A stretch of 64,000 nucleotides of DNA, from positions 310,001-374,000 of the forward strand of contig NZ_FOWQ01000003.1 in assembly GCF_900115505.1 (NCBI RefSeq). Direction: 5' to 3'. Below are positions 25,703 to 35,124 of this stretch, one piece after another. The DNA comes from Geodermatophilus dictyosporus (GTDB lineage Bacteria; Actinomycetota; Actinomycetes; Mycobacteriales; Geodermatophilaceae). How positions within the stretch are numbered: the stretch's first letter is position 1; each line of letters begins with the position of its first letter. A program made the translations under genes and the position numbers. The notes below the pieces were generated by a model. It saw nothing but the letters and a program-made list of their open reading frames with translations. It was not told the origin of the DNA and did not search any database.

Positions 25703-26058
25703 CCGAGCAGCAGGTGCGGCGCTCCCTCGTGGACTGTGCGAAGGGCGAGGCCGACTCGGCCGCGCTGCGCGCCGCGGAGTCGCGGATGTCGGCCCGCCGG
25801 AGCGTCGTGTGCCTGCTCTGCCGGTCGACGCACTCCGGCGACGCGGTGTCGCTGTTCACCGCGCGCCGCGCCGGGGCGGCCGGCCGCAACGGCGACACGG
25901 TGGGCACCTACGTGTGCGCCGACCTCGGCTGCGCTGCCCGCGCGCGCACCGAGATCCCGCCGTGGCTGCGCGACCGCGACCCCGTCGAGGTGGGCGAGGA
26001 GCGGGTCGCCGAGCTGCGGGAGCGCGTCGCGGAGTTCGTCGACGCCGTGCGGCGGTGA
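25699..26058 (+). CDS. FBP-domain protein (EF-G-binding treble-clef zinc finger)
   Basis: 119 residues. Helical N-terminus, then a treble-clef zinc motif CLLCRSTHSGD...YVCADLGCAARAR with four cysteines, matching the FBP_C domain of FusB-type proteins, which bind elongation factor G and help it leave the ribosome. ATG at 25699 overlaps the cobK stop as ATGA. The role in an intact actinobacterium is not established. Confidence 0.85.
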   Translation: MTEQQVRRSLVDCAKGEADSAALRAAESRMSARRSVVCLLCRSTHSGDAVSLFTARRAGAAGRNGDTVGTYVCADLGCAARARTEIPPWLRDRDPVEVGEERVAELRERVAEFVDAVRR

Positions 26059-26717
26059 CCTCGCTGGTCCTGTTCGACCTCGACGGCACGCTGGTCGACT
26101 CCACGCCCGGCATCGCCGCCTCGGTGCGGGTCGCCGCGGCGGCGGTGGGCCTGCCCGAGCCGACGCCGGCGCAGCTGCGCGACATGGTGGGCCCGCCGCT
26201 GCCGGACGGCTTCGCCACCGTGCTCGGCGTCCCGCTCGGCGACGTCGACCGCGCGGTCGCGGCCTACCGGGCGCACTACTCGGCCGGGGCGCTGTTCGAC
26301 GTCACCGTGTACGACGGCGTCCCCGAGCTGCTGCGGACCCTGCGCGCCGACGGCTGCGTGCTCGCGGTGGCCACCAGCAAGCCGGAGGTCTTCGCCGTCC
26401 GGGTGCTCGGGCACGTGGGTCTGCTGCGGGCCTTCGCCAGCGTGCACGGGGCCACCCTCGATGGGACGGTGCGGCACAAGGACCAGGTGGTGGCCGCGGC
26501 GCTGGCCGCCCACCCCGACCGCCGGCCCGCGGTGCTGGTGGGCGACCGGGCCCAGGACGTCCTGGGCGCGGCCGCGCACGGGCTGCCCTGCGTGGGCGCC
26601 GGCTGGGGTCCGGGCGCCCCGGGTGAGCTGGCCGGCGCGGGCGCCGCGGCCGTCGCGGCGGTGCCCGCGGACGTGCCGTCCGCGCTGGCACGGGTAGCGG
26701 GGCCTCCGACGGGCTAG
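26055..26717 (+). CDS. HAD-superfamily phosphatase (phosphoglycolate phosphatase-like)
   Basis: 220 residues with LVLFDLDGTLVDSTPGI (motif I), ATSKPE (motif II), the Lys in RHKDQV (motif III) and VLVGDRAQD (motif IV). All catalytic residues are kept. Substrate unknown. GTGA overlap with the FBP gene. Confidence 0.9.
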   Translation: MTSLVLFDLDGTLVDSTPGIAASVRVAAAAVGLPEPTPAQLRDMVGPPLPDGFATVLGVPLGDVDRAVAAYRAHYSAGALFDVTVYDGVPELLRTLRADGCVLAVATSKPEVFAVRVLGHVGLLRAFASVHGATLDGTVRHKDQVVAAALAAHPDRRPAVLVGDRAQDVLGAAAHGLPCVGAGWGPGAPGELAGAGAAAVAAVPADVPSALARVAGPPTG

Positions 26718-26726
26718 ACACCGGTG

Positions 26727-28424
26727 GTGACCGCGCCCCCGCTGACCGACGCGCTGCAGGAGTTGCGCGACGCCGTCGACGCCGCCCCGCTGGGCCTGGC
26801 GACGCCGTCGCGCGAGGCCACCGCGCGCACCGCCCGGGCGGTAGTCGACCAGGTCGACGACTACCTGCTGCCGCGGCTGCGCGACCTCGACGCGCCGCTG
26901 CTCGCGGTGGTCGGCGGCTCCACCGGTGCCGGCAAGTCCACGCTGGTCAACAGCGTGCTCGGCGCCCGGGTCACCACCCCCGGCGTGCTGCGGCCGACCA
27001 CGCGCGCCCCCGTGCTGGTCTGCTCGCCGGCCGACCGCGCCGCCTTCTCCGGCGACCGCGTGCTCCCCGGCATGGCCCGCACCACCGGGGAGGGGGACGT
27101 CGCCGGCGGGCTGCGGCTGGTCGCCTCGGAGGCGCTGCCGCCCGGGCTGGCGCTGATCGACGCCCCCGACGTCGACTCGGTGGTGGAGGCCAACCGCGAC
27201 CTCGCCGGCCAGCTGCTGTCGGCGGCGGACCTGTGGGTCTTCGTGACGACGGCGGCCCGCTACGCCGACGCCGTCCCCTGGGACCTGCTGCGGACGGCGC
27301 AGGAGCGGGGCACCGCGCTGGCCGTCGTGCTCGACCGGGTGCCGCCCGAGGCCGTCGACGAGGTGGCCGCCGACCTCGCCGGGATGCTCCAGCGCGGCGG
27401 GCTGGGCGCGGCGCGGCTGTTCGTCGTCGAGGAGCGGCCGCTGACCGACGGCTTCCTGCCCGAGGACCAGGTGGCCGCGCTGCGCGGCTGGCTGCGCGGC
27501 CTGGCCGCCGACCAGGAGCAGCGCGCCGCCGTCGTGCGCCAGACACTGGCGGGGGCGCTGGAGAGCCTCGACGGGCGGGTGGCCGCCGTCGCCGCGGGCG
27601 TCGAGGAGCAGGCCGCTGCCGCCGGGACGCTGCGGTCGGCCGCCGGCGCCGCCTACGACGGGGCCCGGGACGCGGTCAGCGAGGGGGTCGGCAACGGCAG
27701 CCTGCTGCGCGGCGAGGTGCTCGCCCGCTGGCAGGACTTCGTCGGCACCGGCGAGTGGATGCGCTCCCTGCAGACCCAGGTGGGCCGGCTGCGCGACCGG
27801 CTCGCCGCGGCGCTGACCGGCCGGCCGTCGTCGTCGGACTCGCTGCAGGGCGCGCTGGAGTCCGGCGTCGAGACGCTGCTGCGTGCCGAGGCCGACCGCG
27901 CCGCCGACCGCACGGTCACCGCCTGGCGGGCGCTGCCCGGCGGGCCGGGGCTGCTGGCCGGCCGGGAGGAGGAGCTGTCGGGCGTCTCGCCGGACTTCGC
28001 GCCGGTGGCCGCCGAGGAGGTGCGCGACTGGCAGGGCTTCGTGCTGGAGCTGGTGCGCGAGGAGGGGCGGGGCAAGCGCTCGCAGGCGCGGCTGCTGTCG
28101 TGGGGCGTCAACGGGGCCGGCGCGGTGGTGATGGTCGCCGTGTTCGCCTCGACGGCGGGGCTGTCGGGCGCTGAGCTCGCCATCGCGGGCGGGACGACGG
28201 CGGTCGGCCAGCGGGTGCTCGAGGCGGTGTTCGGCGACGCCGCGGTGCGCGCGCTGGCCACCCGGGCCCGCGCCGACCTCGACGCCCGCGCCGACCGGCT
28301 GCTGCGCTGGGAGGAGGACCGCTTCGAGGAGCTGCTGGCCGACACCGCGGTCGCCGACGACGCCGCCGGCCGGCTGCGGGCCGCCGTCGCCGCCCTCGCC
28401 GCCGCCCGCGGGACCGCCGCGTGA
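26727..28424 (+). CDS. Dynamin-like GTPase, first of a pair
   Basis: 565 residues. P-loop GGSTGAGKS near residue 64, switch region PTTRAPVL, DAPD for the usual DxxG, a long helical middle with coiled-coil character, and a hydrophobic hairpin (VNGAGAVVMVAVFASTAGLSG) near residue 455 that could insert into membrane. Paired dynamin-like proteins in Streptomyces (DynA/DynB) stabilise FtsZ rings at sporulation septa; this pair has the same arrangement. TAGACA (26715-26720) could be a -10 for a leaderless start at GTG 26727; GTG 26724 is possible too. Confidence 0.85.
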   Translation: MTAPPLTDALQELRDAVDAAPLGLATPSREATARTARAVVDQVDDYLLPRLRDLDAPLLAVVGGSTGAGKSTLVNSVLGARVTTPGVLRPTTRAPVLVCSPADRAAFSGDRVLPGMARTTGEGDVAGGLRLVASEALPPGLALIDAPDVDSVVEANRDLAGQLLSAADLWVFVTTAARYADAVPWDLLRTAQERGTALAVVLDRVPPEAVDEVAADLAGMLQRGGLGAARLFVVEERPLTDGFLPEDQVAALRGWLRGLAADQEQRAAVVRQTLAGALESLDGRVAAVAAGVEEQAAAAGTLRSAAGAAYDGARDAVSEGVGNGSLLRGEVLARWQDFVGTGEWMRSLQTQVGRLRDRLAAALTGRPSSSDSLQGALESGVETLLRAEADRAADRTVTAWRALPGGPGLLAGREEELSGVSPDFAPVAAEEVRDWQGFVLELVREEGRGKRSQARLLSWGVNGAGAVVMVAVFASTAGLSGAELAIAGGTTAVGQRVLEAVFGDAAVRALATRARADLDARADRLLRWEEDRFEELLADTAVADDAAGRLRAAVAALAAARGTAA

Positions 28425-30004
28425 GGGGCCGCGAGCTGTCGCTGGCCGACCGGCTGGCCGCGCTGCGCGAGGCGGTCGGCGTCGCGGAGGGCCGGCTGGA
28501 GGTGCCCGAGGTGGGCACCGCGCGGTCGCTGCTGGCCAAGGCGGGTGCCCGCGAGGCGCTGGGCGACGCCACGGTGGTGGCGCTGGCCGGGGCCACCGGC
28601 AGCGGCAAGTCCACGCTGTTCAACGCGCTCTCCGGCGCCGAGGTGAGCACGCCCGGGGTGCGGCGGCCGACCACCGGGGTGGCGCACGCCAGCGTGTGGG
28701 GCGAGCACGGCGCCGACCGGCTGCTCGACTGGCTGGAGGTGCCGCGCCGGCACCGGGTGGCCGACCCCGACCCGGCGCTGGACGGCCTGGTGCTGCTGGA
28801 CCTGCCCGACCACGACAGCGTGCGGCTGGAGAACCGGCTGGAGGTCGACCGGCTGGTGGAGCTGGTCGACGTCCTGGTGTGGGTGCTCGACCCGCAGAAG
28901 TACGCCGACGACGCCGTCCACACCCGCTACCTGGCGCCGCTGGCCGGGCACTCCGGCGTGCTGCTGGTGGTGCTCAACCAGGTGGACCGGCTCGACGAGG
29001 CCGCCGCGGTGGCCTGCCTGACCGACCTGCGCCGGCTGCTCGACGAGGAGGGCCTGGCCGGGACCCCGGTGCTGCCCACCGCGGCGCGCACCGGCCACGG
29101 CCTGCCGGAGCTGCGCGCCGAGCTGGCCCGCCGGGTGGGCGCGCGCAAGGCCGCCACCGACCGGCTCACCGCCGACGCCCGTGCCGCCGCGGGAGCCCTG
29201 GCCGGGCACTGCGCGCCGGACCTCGGGCCCGACCGCGGCCCCGGTCGGGCCGCCGTCGACGAGCTCACCGGCGCGCTGGCCGACGCCGCCGGGGTACCGG
29301 CCGTGGTGGCCGCCGTCGAGCGCTCGGCTCGGCGCAACGGCACCGCGCACACCGGCTGGCCGCTGCTGCGCTGGACGGCGAAGCTGCGCGGCGACCCGCT
29401 GGGCCGGCTGCACCTGGGCGACGAGCGGGTGCGGACCTCGCTGCCGCAGGCCGGCGTGGTGCAGCGGGCCGGGATGGACGCCGCGCTGCGCCGGGCCCGC
29501 GACGACGCCGGCCGCGGGTTGCCGGCCGCCTGGCGCGACGAGCTCCGCCGGACGTCGGAGGACACCGAGGAGCGGCTGGCCGACCGGCTCGACCGCGCCG
29601 TCGCCGGCACCGACCTCGGCCCGGACCGGACGCCGCTGTGGCAGCGCGCCGCCGGTGGCCTGCAGTGGCTGCTCGCGCTGAGCGCGCTGGTGGGCGCGCT
29701 GTGGCTGCTCGCGCTGGCCGGACTGGGGCTGCTGCAGCTCGACGACGTCGTCCCGCTGCCGCGGGTGCAGGGCATCCCGCTGCCCACGCTGCTGCTGGTG
29801 GGCGGGCTGCTCGCCGGACTGCTGCTGGCGCTGGTGTGCCGGCCGCTGGTGGCCGCAGGGGCCAGACGCCGGGCCCGGACGGCGCGACGGCGGCTCACCG
29901 CCCGGGTGGCCGAGGTGGCCGACGAGGAGGTGCTGGCGCCGCTGGCCGAGGCCCGCGCCGACCACGACCGGTTCTGCGCCGCGGTCGGTCGCGCACGGTC
30001 CTGA
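28421..30004 (+). CDS. Dynamin-like GTPase, second of a pair
   Basis: 527 residues. P-loop GATGSGKST at 57-65, PTTGVAH switch, DLPDHDS as G3, and LNQVDRLDE as G4. Two membrane helices near 415-470 (LLALSALVGALWLLALAGLGLL and LLLVGGLLAGLLLALVC) anchor it. It overlaps its partner by 4 bp, so the two are probably made in fixed ratio and act together on membranes. Confidence 0.86.
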   Translation: MRGRELSLADRLAALREAVGVAEGRLEVPEVGTARSLLAKAGAREALGDATVVALAGATGSGKSTLFNALSGAEVSTPGVRRPTTGVAHASVWGEHGADRLLDWLEVPRRHRVADPDPALDGLVLLDLPDHDSVRLENRLEVDRLVELVDVLVWVLDPQKYADDAVHTRYLAPLAGHSGVLLVVLNQVDRLDEAAAVACLTDLRRLLDEEGLAGTPVLPTAARTGHGLPELRAELARRVGARKAATDRLTADARAAAGALAGHCAPDLGPDRGPGRAAVDELTGALADAAGVPAVVAAVERSARRNGTAHTGWPLLRWTAKLRGDPLGRLHLGDERVRTSLPQAGVVQRAGMDAALRRARDDAGRGLPAAWRDELRRTSEDTEERLADRLDRAVAGTDLGPDRTPLWQRAAGGLQWLLALSALVGALWLLALAGLGLLQLDDVVPLPRVQGIPLPTLLLVGGLLAGLLLALVCRPLVAAGARRRARTARRRLTARVAEVADEEVLAPLAEARADHDRFCAAVGRARS

Positions 30005-30017
30005 CGTCACAGGGAAG

Positions 30018-30037
30018 CCGACGCTCCTGCTCGTCGG
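30018..30037. terminator. Weak hairpin between convergent genes
   Basis: CCGACG (30018-30023) and CGTCGG (30032-30037) with an 8-nt loop, in the 36-bp gap after the GTPase and HNH genes. Confidence 0.3.
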
Positions 30038-30040
30038 TGG

Positions 30041-31537
30041 TCAGAACGGCGGCGGGTCGCCGTCCGGGTCGGGCGGCGGTGGTGCTGGTTGCGTGCCGGG
30101 TGGTTGCGTGCCGGGTGGTCGCATGCCGGGCGGTCTGGTCGTGCGGGTGATCCCCGACGGGGTGGTCACGGTGAGCACGCCGTCGGGGCTCATCTGGAAG
30201 TGCCAGCCGGGGGCGAAGGTCTTCAGCCGGTGGTGGCTGCGGCAGAGGCAGCAGAGGTTGGCGCAGTCGGTGGGGCCGCCGCAGGCGTGCGGGACGACGT
30301 GGTCGGCATCCGCCCAGCCGACGCGCTGGCCGCAGCCGGGGAAGCGGCAGGAGCGGTCGCGGTTGTGCACGAACGTCTGCTGCGCGGCGGAAGGTGCGTA
30401 GCCATCGACCTCGGCGGGCCGGTCGAGCACCGCACAGCCGCAACCGGCGCCCTGGTGGGCCGGGCAGCCGCGGCGGGCCAGGCGGCGCAGCCGGTCGAGC
30501 GTGGTGGTGGCCCGCAGGGCGCCGTCGTCATCGGTGAGCGCCAGCGTCACCGATCCGCCCGCCGGTGTCCGGACGCCGAGCCGGTCGAGGCGGGCGAGCA
30601 GCTCGCGGAGCTGACCGATGGTGATCGGTAGCCCGTTGACCTCCCCGGCCTCGGAAGACTCGCCGGCCAGGGCGCTCAGGGTGGCGATCAGCTGCAGGTG
30701 CGCCGTGACCGGCGGGCGGGAGTCGTCCCAGGGCCGCTGGACGAGGTCGGCGAGCACCGCGGCACGCAGCTGCCCGACCGGTCGCTCGTCGCCGTCCTTC
30801 TTCAACAGCACCGCCAGCTGGTCAACCAGGTCGAAGCACGCCGCCGCGGCCGGCGCGGGCAGGTCGGCGGCCAGGGTGCTCATGCCTTCCCGCGGGGAGG
30901 GGTGGACGCGCACGTCGGCCTGCCGCTCAGCCTCCCTGCGGCGGGCATCGACCGCGTCGGCATCGACGGCGAGCAACGCCGCGACGGCCCGCTTCCTGAG
31001 CGTGTGGGTGGTCCAGGTGGCGGCTTCGGGCAGCAGCCGGGACTCCACCTGCCGGGCCACCGCCGGGTCGGTGTGCTGCAGCACGTCCACGAGCACCTTC
31101 GCCCGCGCCTCATCAAGGGTGCCCTCGGCCAGCGCCCCCCACGTGCCGGGCAGCGACTCCCGATAGACCCAGGCCCGCTGCGCGAGCAGCGAGGCCGACC
31201 GGTGCCCGCAGTCGAGCACCACCGCCAGCTCCGCGGTGAAGAACTCACTGACGCCCGGCAGCTCGGGATCCGGCGCCCACGACCCGCGCTTGGCACCCGG
31301 GGTGCCGGGCGCGGCATCGAGGTCGTCGGGGCTGTCGTCGGCCAGACCCAGCACCAGTTCCGCCTCGTAGGCGGCGGTCATCGCCTTGACGGCCTGCAGC
31401 CGCTCCAGTTCGGCGGCCTTCTGCTCCCGCGACAGCAACGCCACCGGCAGCCGCCGCAGCTCCGGCGACCCTGCCCCGAGCAGGCCGAGGAGACCACCGG
31501 CGAACGCCGGCGGCTGGTCCTCCTCCATCCGCTCCAC
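30041..31537 (-). CDS. DUF222-HNH endonuclease-type protein
   Basis: 498 residues. The DUF222 domain fills most of the chain; the C-terminal HNH has CRFPGCGQR...ADADHVVPHACGGPTDCANLCCLCRSHHRLK with the His and zinc cysteines intact. Actinobacterial genomes carry many copies of unknown job; some link to 13E12-type repeat proteins. The tail repeats PPGMRPPGTQPPGTQP. GTG start with TAGGTT 6 bp upstream. Confidence 0.9.
   Translation of the reverse strand: MERMEEDQPPAFAGGLLGLLGAGSPELRRLPVALLSREQKAAELERLQAVKAMTAAYEAELVLGLADDSPDDLDAAPGTPGAKRGSWAPDPELPGVSEFFTAELAVVLDCGHRSASLLAQRAWVYRESLPGTWGALAEGTLDEARAKVLVDVLQHTDPAVARQVESRLLPEAATWTTHTLRKRAVAALLAVDADAVDARRREAERQADVRVHPSPREGMSTLAADLPAPAAAACFDLVDQLAVLLKKDGDERPVGQLRAAVLADLVQRPWDDSRPPVTAHLQLIATLSALAGESSEAGEVNGLPITIGQLRELLARLDRLGVRTPAGGSVTLALTDDDGALRATTTLDRLRRLARRGCPAHQGAGCGCAVLDRPAEVDGYAPSAAQQTFVHNRDRSCRFPGCGQRVGWADADHVVPHACGGPTDCANLCCLCRSHHRLKTFAPGWHFQMSPDGVLTVTTPSGITRTTRPPGMRPPGTQPPGTQPAPPPPDPDGDPPPF
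30091..30135 (-). repeat. 15-bp tandem repeat in the HNH gene tail
   Basis: Three near-identical 15-bp units (GCGTGCCGGGTGGTT type on the + strand) encode the repeated PPGTQ/PPGMR. Length changes would keep frame. Confidence 0.85.
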
Positions 31538-31543
31538 GGGACG

Positions 31544-31549
31544 AACCTA
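31544..31549 (-). promoter_or_regulatory. -10 element of the DUF222-HNH gene
   Basis: Leftward TAGGTT ends 6 bp before the GTG at 31537. GGGAAC lies further upstream and could be an ECF-type -35, but spacing is not ideal. Confidence 0.4.
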
Positions 31550-31689
31550 CGACCGGGGTACGACCGTTCCCGCAGCTCACGGGCCCTCGCGTGAGCGGAG
31601 GACCCGGGCGCCGGGTGGTCGGGTGGTCGGGTCAGGAGTCCATCCAGTCGGGTCGAGCGCCCCACCGAACGCCGAAGGCTGAACGGCGC

Positions 31690-32919
31690 TCAGGCCGCCA
31701 GCGGCTCGGCGGGCTCCTCGGCCGGCTCGGTGGCGGGGGCGCGGCGGCCGGAGACCCGCAGGCCCACCGCCGCCCCGACCGCCAGCAGGATGACGACGAC
31801 GCCGTAGACCTCGGCGGCCAGCTCGAGCCCCACGGAGGCCGACGCGATCCCGGCGGCGATCGCCGGGATGCTGAACGCGAGGTAGCCGACGACGAAGACG
31901 CTCGACAGCAGCCCGGCGCGCCTGCCGGGCGCGACCCCGGCGGTGACCGTGGCGACCGCGCCGAGGAAGGCCGCGCCGAACCCGAGACCGGAGACCGCGG
32001 CCGAGGCGAAGAACAGCCAGGTCGCGCCGGTGACCAGCGAGACCAGGAGCGCGCCGACGGCGACGGCGAAGACCAGGCAGCCCCCGGCCATCGCGCTGCG
32101 GGGTGCGAGGTTGCGGGCCAGCAGGCCACCGGCGGCCCCGGCGCCCTGCATGCACAGGATGAGCAGGCTCCCGACGAGGTGGTCGGTGATGCCGAAGACG
32201 GCGGCGGTCAGCGACGGGCCGAGCGAGAGCACCAGCCCGCCCATCGCCCACAGCGCCACCAGGCAGGGGACCGCGACGAGGAACGCCCGCCGCTGCGGCC
32301 GCGGGACCTCGACCTGCGGGCGGAGCGAGGCCAGCGCGCCGGGCAGCCGCGGGGAGGACTCCGGCAGCGCCGGCACGACGGCCGCGCCCAGCACGAAGAC
32401 GACGGTCAGCACGCCGAACACCCACGGCGTCGGCTCGGCCAGGCCCTCGATCGCCAGCCCGGCGCCCACCGCGCCCAGCGACAGACCCAGGCCCGGGGAG
32501 ACGCTGTTGACCAGCGCCCCGAGCGGCCGCTCGCCGCGCTGCAGGTCCAGCAGGGTGGCACCCAGTGACCCGGTGAGCGCGCCGGTGGAGAGCCCCTGCA
32601 GCACCCGCGCGGCCAGCAGCCAGCCCACGCCGTCCGCGGCGAGGAAGACGACCATGGCGACCGCCTGCAGCAGCAGCCCGCCGGCGAGCACCGGCCGCCG
32701 GCCCACGTGGTCGGACAGCCCGCCCACCACCAGCAGCGCGGCCAGCAGCGCGAAGGCGTAGATGCCGAAGACCAGGGTCAGCACGCCGGGGCCGAAGCCG
32801 AACTGCTCCTGGTAGACGCGGTAGAGCGGCGAGGGGACGCCGGAGGCGGCCAGCACCAGCACGAGCAGCACCGCGACGGTCCAGAACGCGGCCGGGCGGG
32901 GGAGTCGGGCGGTCGGCAC
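31690..32919 (-). CDS. MFS transporter, probable drug or metabolite exporter
   Basis: 409 residues, about 12 membrane helices. The loop 2-3 motif GGLSDHVGRRPVLAGG is the MFS signature A, and RVLQGLSTGALTG resembles exporters. Substrate cannot be told. It lies between the HNH gene and cobIJ, with no overlap, so it is likely its own unit. Confidence 0.87.
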   Translation of the reverse strand: MPTARLPRPAAFWTVAVLLVLVLAASGVPSPLYRVYQEQFGFGPGVLTLVFGIYAFALLAALLVVGGLSDHVGRRPVLAGGLLLQAVAMVVFLAADGVGWLLAARVLQGLSTGALTGSLGATLLDLQRGERPLGALVNSVSPGLGLSLGAVGAGLAIEGLAEPTPWVFGVLTVVFVLGAAVVPALPESSPRLPGALASLRPQVEVPRPQRRAFLVAVPCLVALWAMGGLVLSLGPSLTAAVFGITDHLVGSLLILCMQGAGAAGGLLARNLAPRSAMAGGCLVFAVAVGALLVSLVTGATWLFFASAAVSGLGFGAAFLGAVATVTAGVAPGRRAGLLSSVFVVGYLAFSIPAIAAGIASASVGLELAAEVYGVVVILLAVGAAVGLRVSGRRAPATEPAEEPAEPLAA

Positions 32920-32968
32920 GGGTCAGGTCAAGGCGTGCCGACCGCTCGTTGTTCCCTGCAACGGCGTG

Positions 32969-34462
32969 TCAGGACGGGTACCGGCGTGGCGTGTACACCT
33001 GGCCGGACGGCGTCACCCGCGTCTGCGACGACCCGACGAGCACCAGGCAGCGCATGTCGACCGCCTCCGGGTCGAGCTCGCCGAGCGTGGTGACCACCAC
33101 GGACTCCTCCGGCCCGCCGACGTCGCGGCCGACGACGACCACCGTCCCGGGCTTGCGCACCTCGAGGAGGACGTCGAGCGCCTGGCCGAGCTGGTGCGGC
33201 CGAGCCCTCGACCGCGGGTTGTACAGCGCGATCACCAGGTCGGCGGCGGCCGCGTGACGCAGCCGGTCGAGGACGACGTCGAGTGGCTTGAGCACGTCGG
33301 AGAGGCTGATGACGGCGAAGTCGTGCCCCAGCGGCGCGCCCACCCGCGAGGCGACGGCCTGCGCGGCGGTCAGCCCGGGCAGCACCCGCACCCGGACGCC
33401 CTCGTGCTCGGGCTGCGCGGCCACCTCGAGCACCGCCGCGGCCATCGCGAAGACCCCGGGGTCGCCGCTGGAGACCACCGCGACCCGCCGTCCCGACCGG
33501 GCCAGCTCCAGCGCCTGCGCGGCCCGCTCGGCCTCCACCCGGTTGTCGCTGGGGTGGCGGGTCTGGCGCGGGTTGGCCGGTACCCGGTCGAGGTAGGGGC
33601 CGTAGCCGACCAGGTCGTCGGCGGCCGCGACCGCGTCGGCGGCCTCGGGCGTCGTCCAGCAGCGGGCGCCGGGACCGAGGCCCACGACCACCACCTCGCC
33701 GGCCTGCGGGGGAGCCGTGCCGCGGGAGGGCACGGGGGAGGGCCCGGTCAGCGGGCTGGGCAGCAGCGCGAGGGAGAAGTAGGGGACCGACGCCGGGTCG
33801 ACGTCGGCCAGCGGCAGCGTGCGCTGGCGGTCGGTCGTGGCCCGCTCGACGTAGAGCGCGCGGTCGAGCACGCCGGCGGCCTCGAACGCCTCGCGCACCT
33901 GCGGGAACGTGCGGCCGAGCTTCACCACCGCCGCCGAGTCGGTGGTGGCCAGCCACTCGGCGAGCTCGTCGGCGGGCAGCGTGCCGGGCAGCACGGTGAG
34001 CACCTCGTCGCGCTCGACCAGCGGCCGGCCGACCACCGCCGCGGCGCCGCTGACGCTGGTCACGCCGGGCACGACCTCGGTGGGGTAGCGGTGCGCCAGC
34101 CGCTTGTGCATGTGCATGTAGGAGCCGTAGAAGAACGGGTCGCCCTCGGCCAGCACGACGACGTCGCGGCCGGCGTCGAGGTGCGCGGCCAGCCGGGCGG
34201 CGGCGGCCTCGTAGAACTCGTCGATGGCGCCCTGGTAGCCGCCGGGGTGGTCGGTGGCCTCGGTGGTGACCGGGTAGACCAGCAGCTCCTCCACCTGCCC
34301 CTCGCGCAGGTAGGGGGCGGCCACCGCGCGGGCCACCGAGCGCCCGTGCTGCGCGGCGTGGAAGGCGACGACGTCGGCGGCGCCGATCAGCCGGGCGGCC
34401 CTGACGGTGACGAGCTCCGGGTCGCCGGGCCCCAGCCCGACGCCGTACAGGCGGCCGCTCAC
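32969..34462 (-). CDS. cobIJ: CobI-CobJ fusion, precorrin-2 C20- and precorrin-3B C17-methyltransferase
   Basis: 497 residues. CobI part (1-about 240): [38 protein letters not shown] Pro-rich linker ([19 protein letters not shown]) leads to CobJ (about 255-497): [39 protein letters not shown]. The two steps flank CobG's reaction. GTG at 34462 overlaps cobH by 4 bp. Confidence 0.95.
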   Translation of the reverse strand: MSGRLYGVGLGPGDPELVTVRAARLIGAADVVAFHAAQHGRSVARAVAAPYLREGQVEELLVYPVTTEATDHPGGYQGAIDEFYEAAAARLAAHLDAGRDVVVLAEGDPFFYGSYMHMHKRLAHRYPTEVVPGVTSVSGAAAVVGRPLVERDEVLTVLPGTLPADELAEWLATTDSAAVVKLGRTFPQVREAFEAAGVLDRALYVERATTDRQRTLPLADVDPASVPYFSLALLPSPLTGPSPVPSRGTAPPQAGEVVVVGLGPGARCWTTPEAADAVAAADDLVGYGPYLDRVPANPRQTRHPSDNRVEAERAAQALELARSGRRVAVVSSGDPGVFAMAAAVLEVAAQPEHEGVRVRVLPGLTAAQAVASRVGAPLGHDFAVISLSDVLKPLDVVLDRLRHAAAADLVIALYNPRSRARPHQLGQALDVLLEVRKPGTVVVVGRDVGGPEESVVVTTLGELDPEAVDMRCLVLVGSSQTRVTPSGQVYTPRRYPS

Positions 34463-35079
34463 TCGACGTCGCTCGCGATCGCGTTGACGGCCGCGGCGGT
34501 GATCGCGCTGCCACCCCGCCGTCCCCGGACGACGAGGAAGTCCAGGTCGCAGGCGGCCAGGGCCTCCTTGGACTCGGCGGCGCCGATGAAGCCGACTGGG
34601 ATGCCGAGGACCGCGGCCGGCCGCGGCGCGCCGGCGGCGACCATCTCCAGCAGGTGGAACAGCGCGGTGGGCGCGTTGCCGATGGCGACGACGGCGCCCC
34701 CGAGCCGGTCGCGCCACAGCTCCAGCGCGGCGGCGGTGCGGGTGGTGGCCAGGTCGGCGGCGAGCGCCGGCACCCGCGGGTCGTCGAGCGTGCACACGAC
34801 GTCGTTGTCCTGCGGCAACCGGCGGCGGGTCACGCCGGAGGCGACCATCTGCGCGTCGCAGAGCACCGGGGCGCCGGCGTCGAGGGCCTCGCGGGCGCGG
34901 GCGACGACGTCCGGGCTGTACGCCACGTCCTCGACGAGGTCGACCTGCCCGCAGGCGTGGACCATCCGCACGACCACCCGGGCGACGTCGTCGGGCAGGC
35001 CGCGCAGGTCCGCCTCCGCGCGGATCGTGGCGAACGACCGCCGGTAGATCTCGGCGCCGTCCTTCTCGTACTCGTACAC
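34459..35079 (-). CDS. cobH: CobH, precorrin-8X methylmutase
   Basis: 206 residues. [28 protein letters not shown] with the catalytic His, [11 protein letters not shown], and [16 protein letters not shown] all match CobH/CbiC. It moves a methyl from C11 to C12 giving hydrogenobyrinate. GTG start; -10 TAGCCT 7 bp upstream. First gene of the cobH-cobIJ unit. Confidence 0.95.
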   Translation of the reverse strand: MYEYEKDGAEIYRRSFATIRAEADLRGLPDDVARVVVRMVHACGQVDLVEDVAYSPDVVARAREALDAGAPVLCDAQMVASGVTRRRLPQDNDVVCTLDDPRVPALAADLATTRTAAALELWRDRLGGAVVAIGNAPTALFHLLEMVAAGAPRPAAVLGIPVGFIGAAESKEALAACDLDFLVVRGRRGGSAITAAAVNAIASDVE

Positions 35080-35086
35080 CGGCGCG

Positions 35087-35092
35087 AGGCTA
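35087..35092 (-). promoter_or_regulatory. -10 element of cobH-cobIJ
   Basis: Leftward TAGCCT ends 7 bp before the GTG at 35079; leaderless. No riboswitch fits in the 45-bp gap to glgC. Confidence 0.5.
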
Positions 35093-35124
35093 CGTCCCGC
35101 CGGGAAGCGGGTAGCGGGTCGGTC

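Noticed and set aside
30091..30135. Possible CRISPR or attachment repeat
   Set aside because: The three 15-bp units are in frame in the HNH gene tail and have no spacers.
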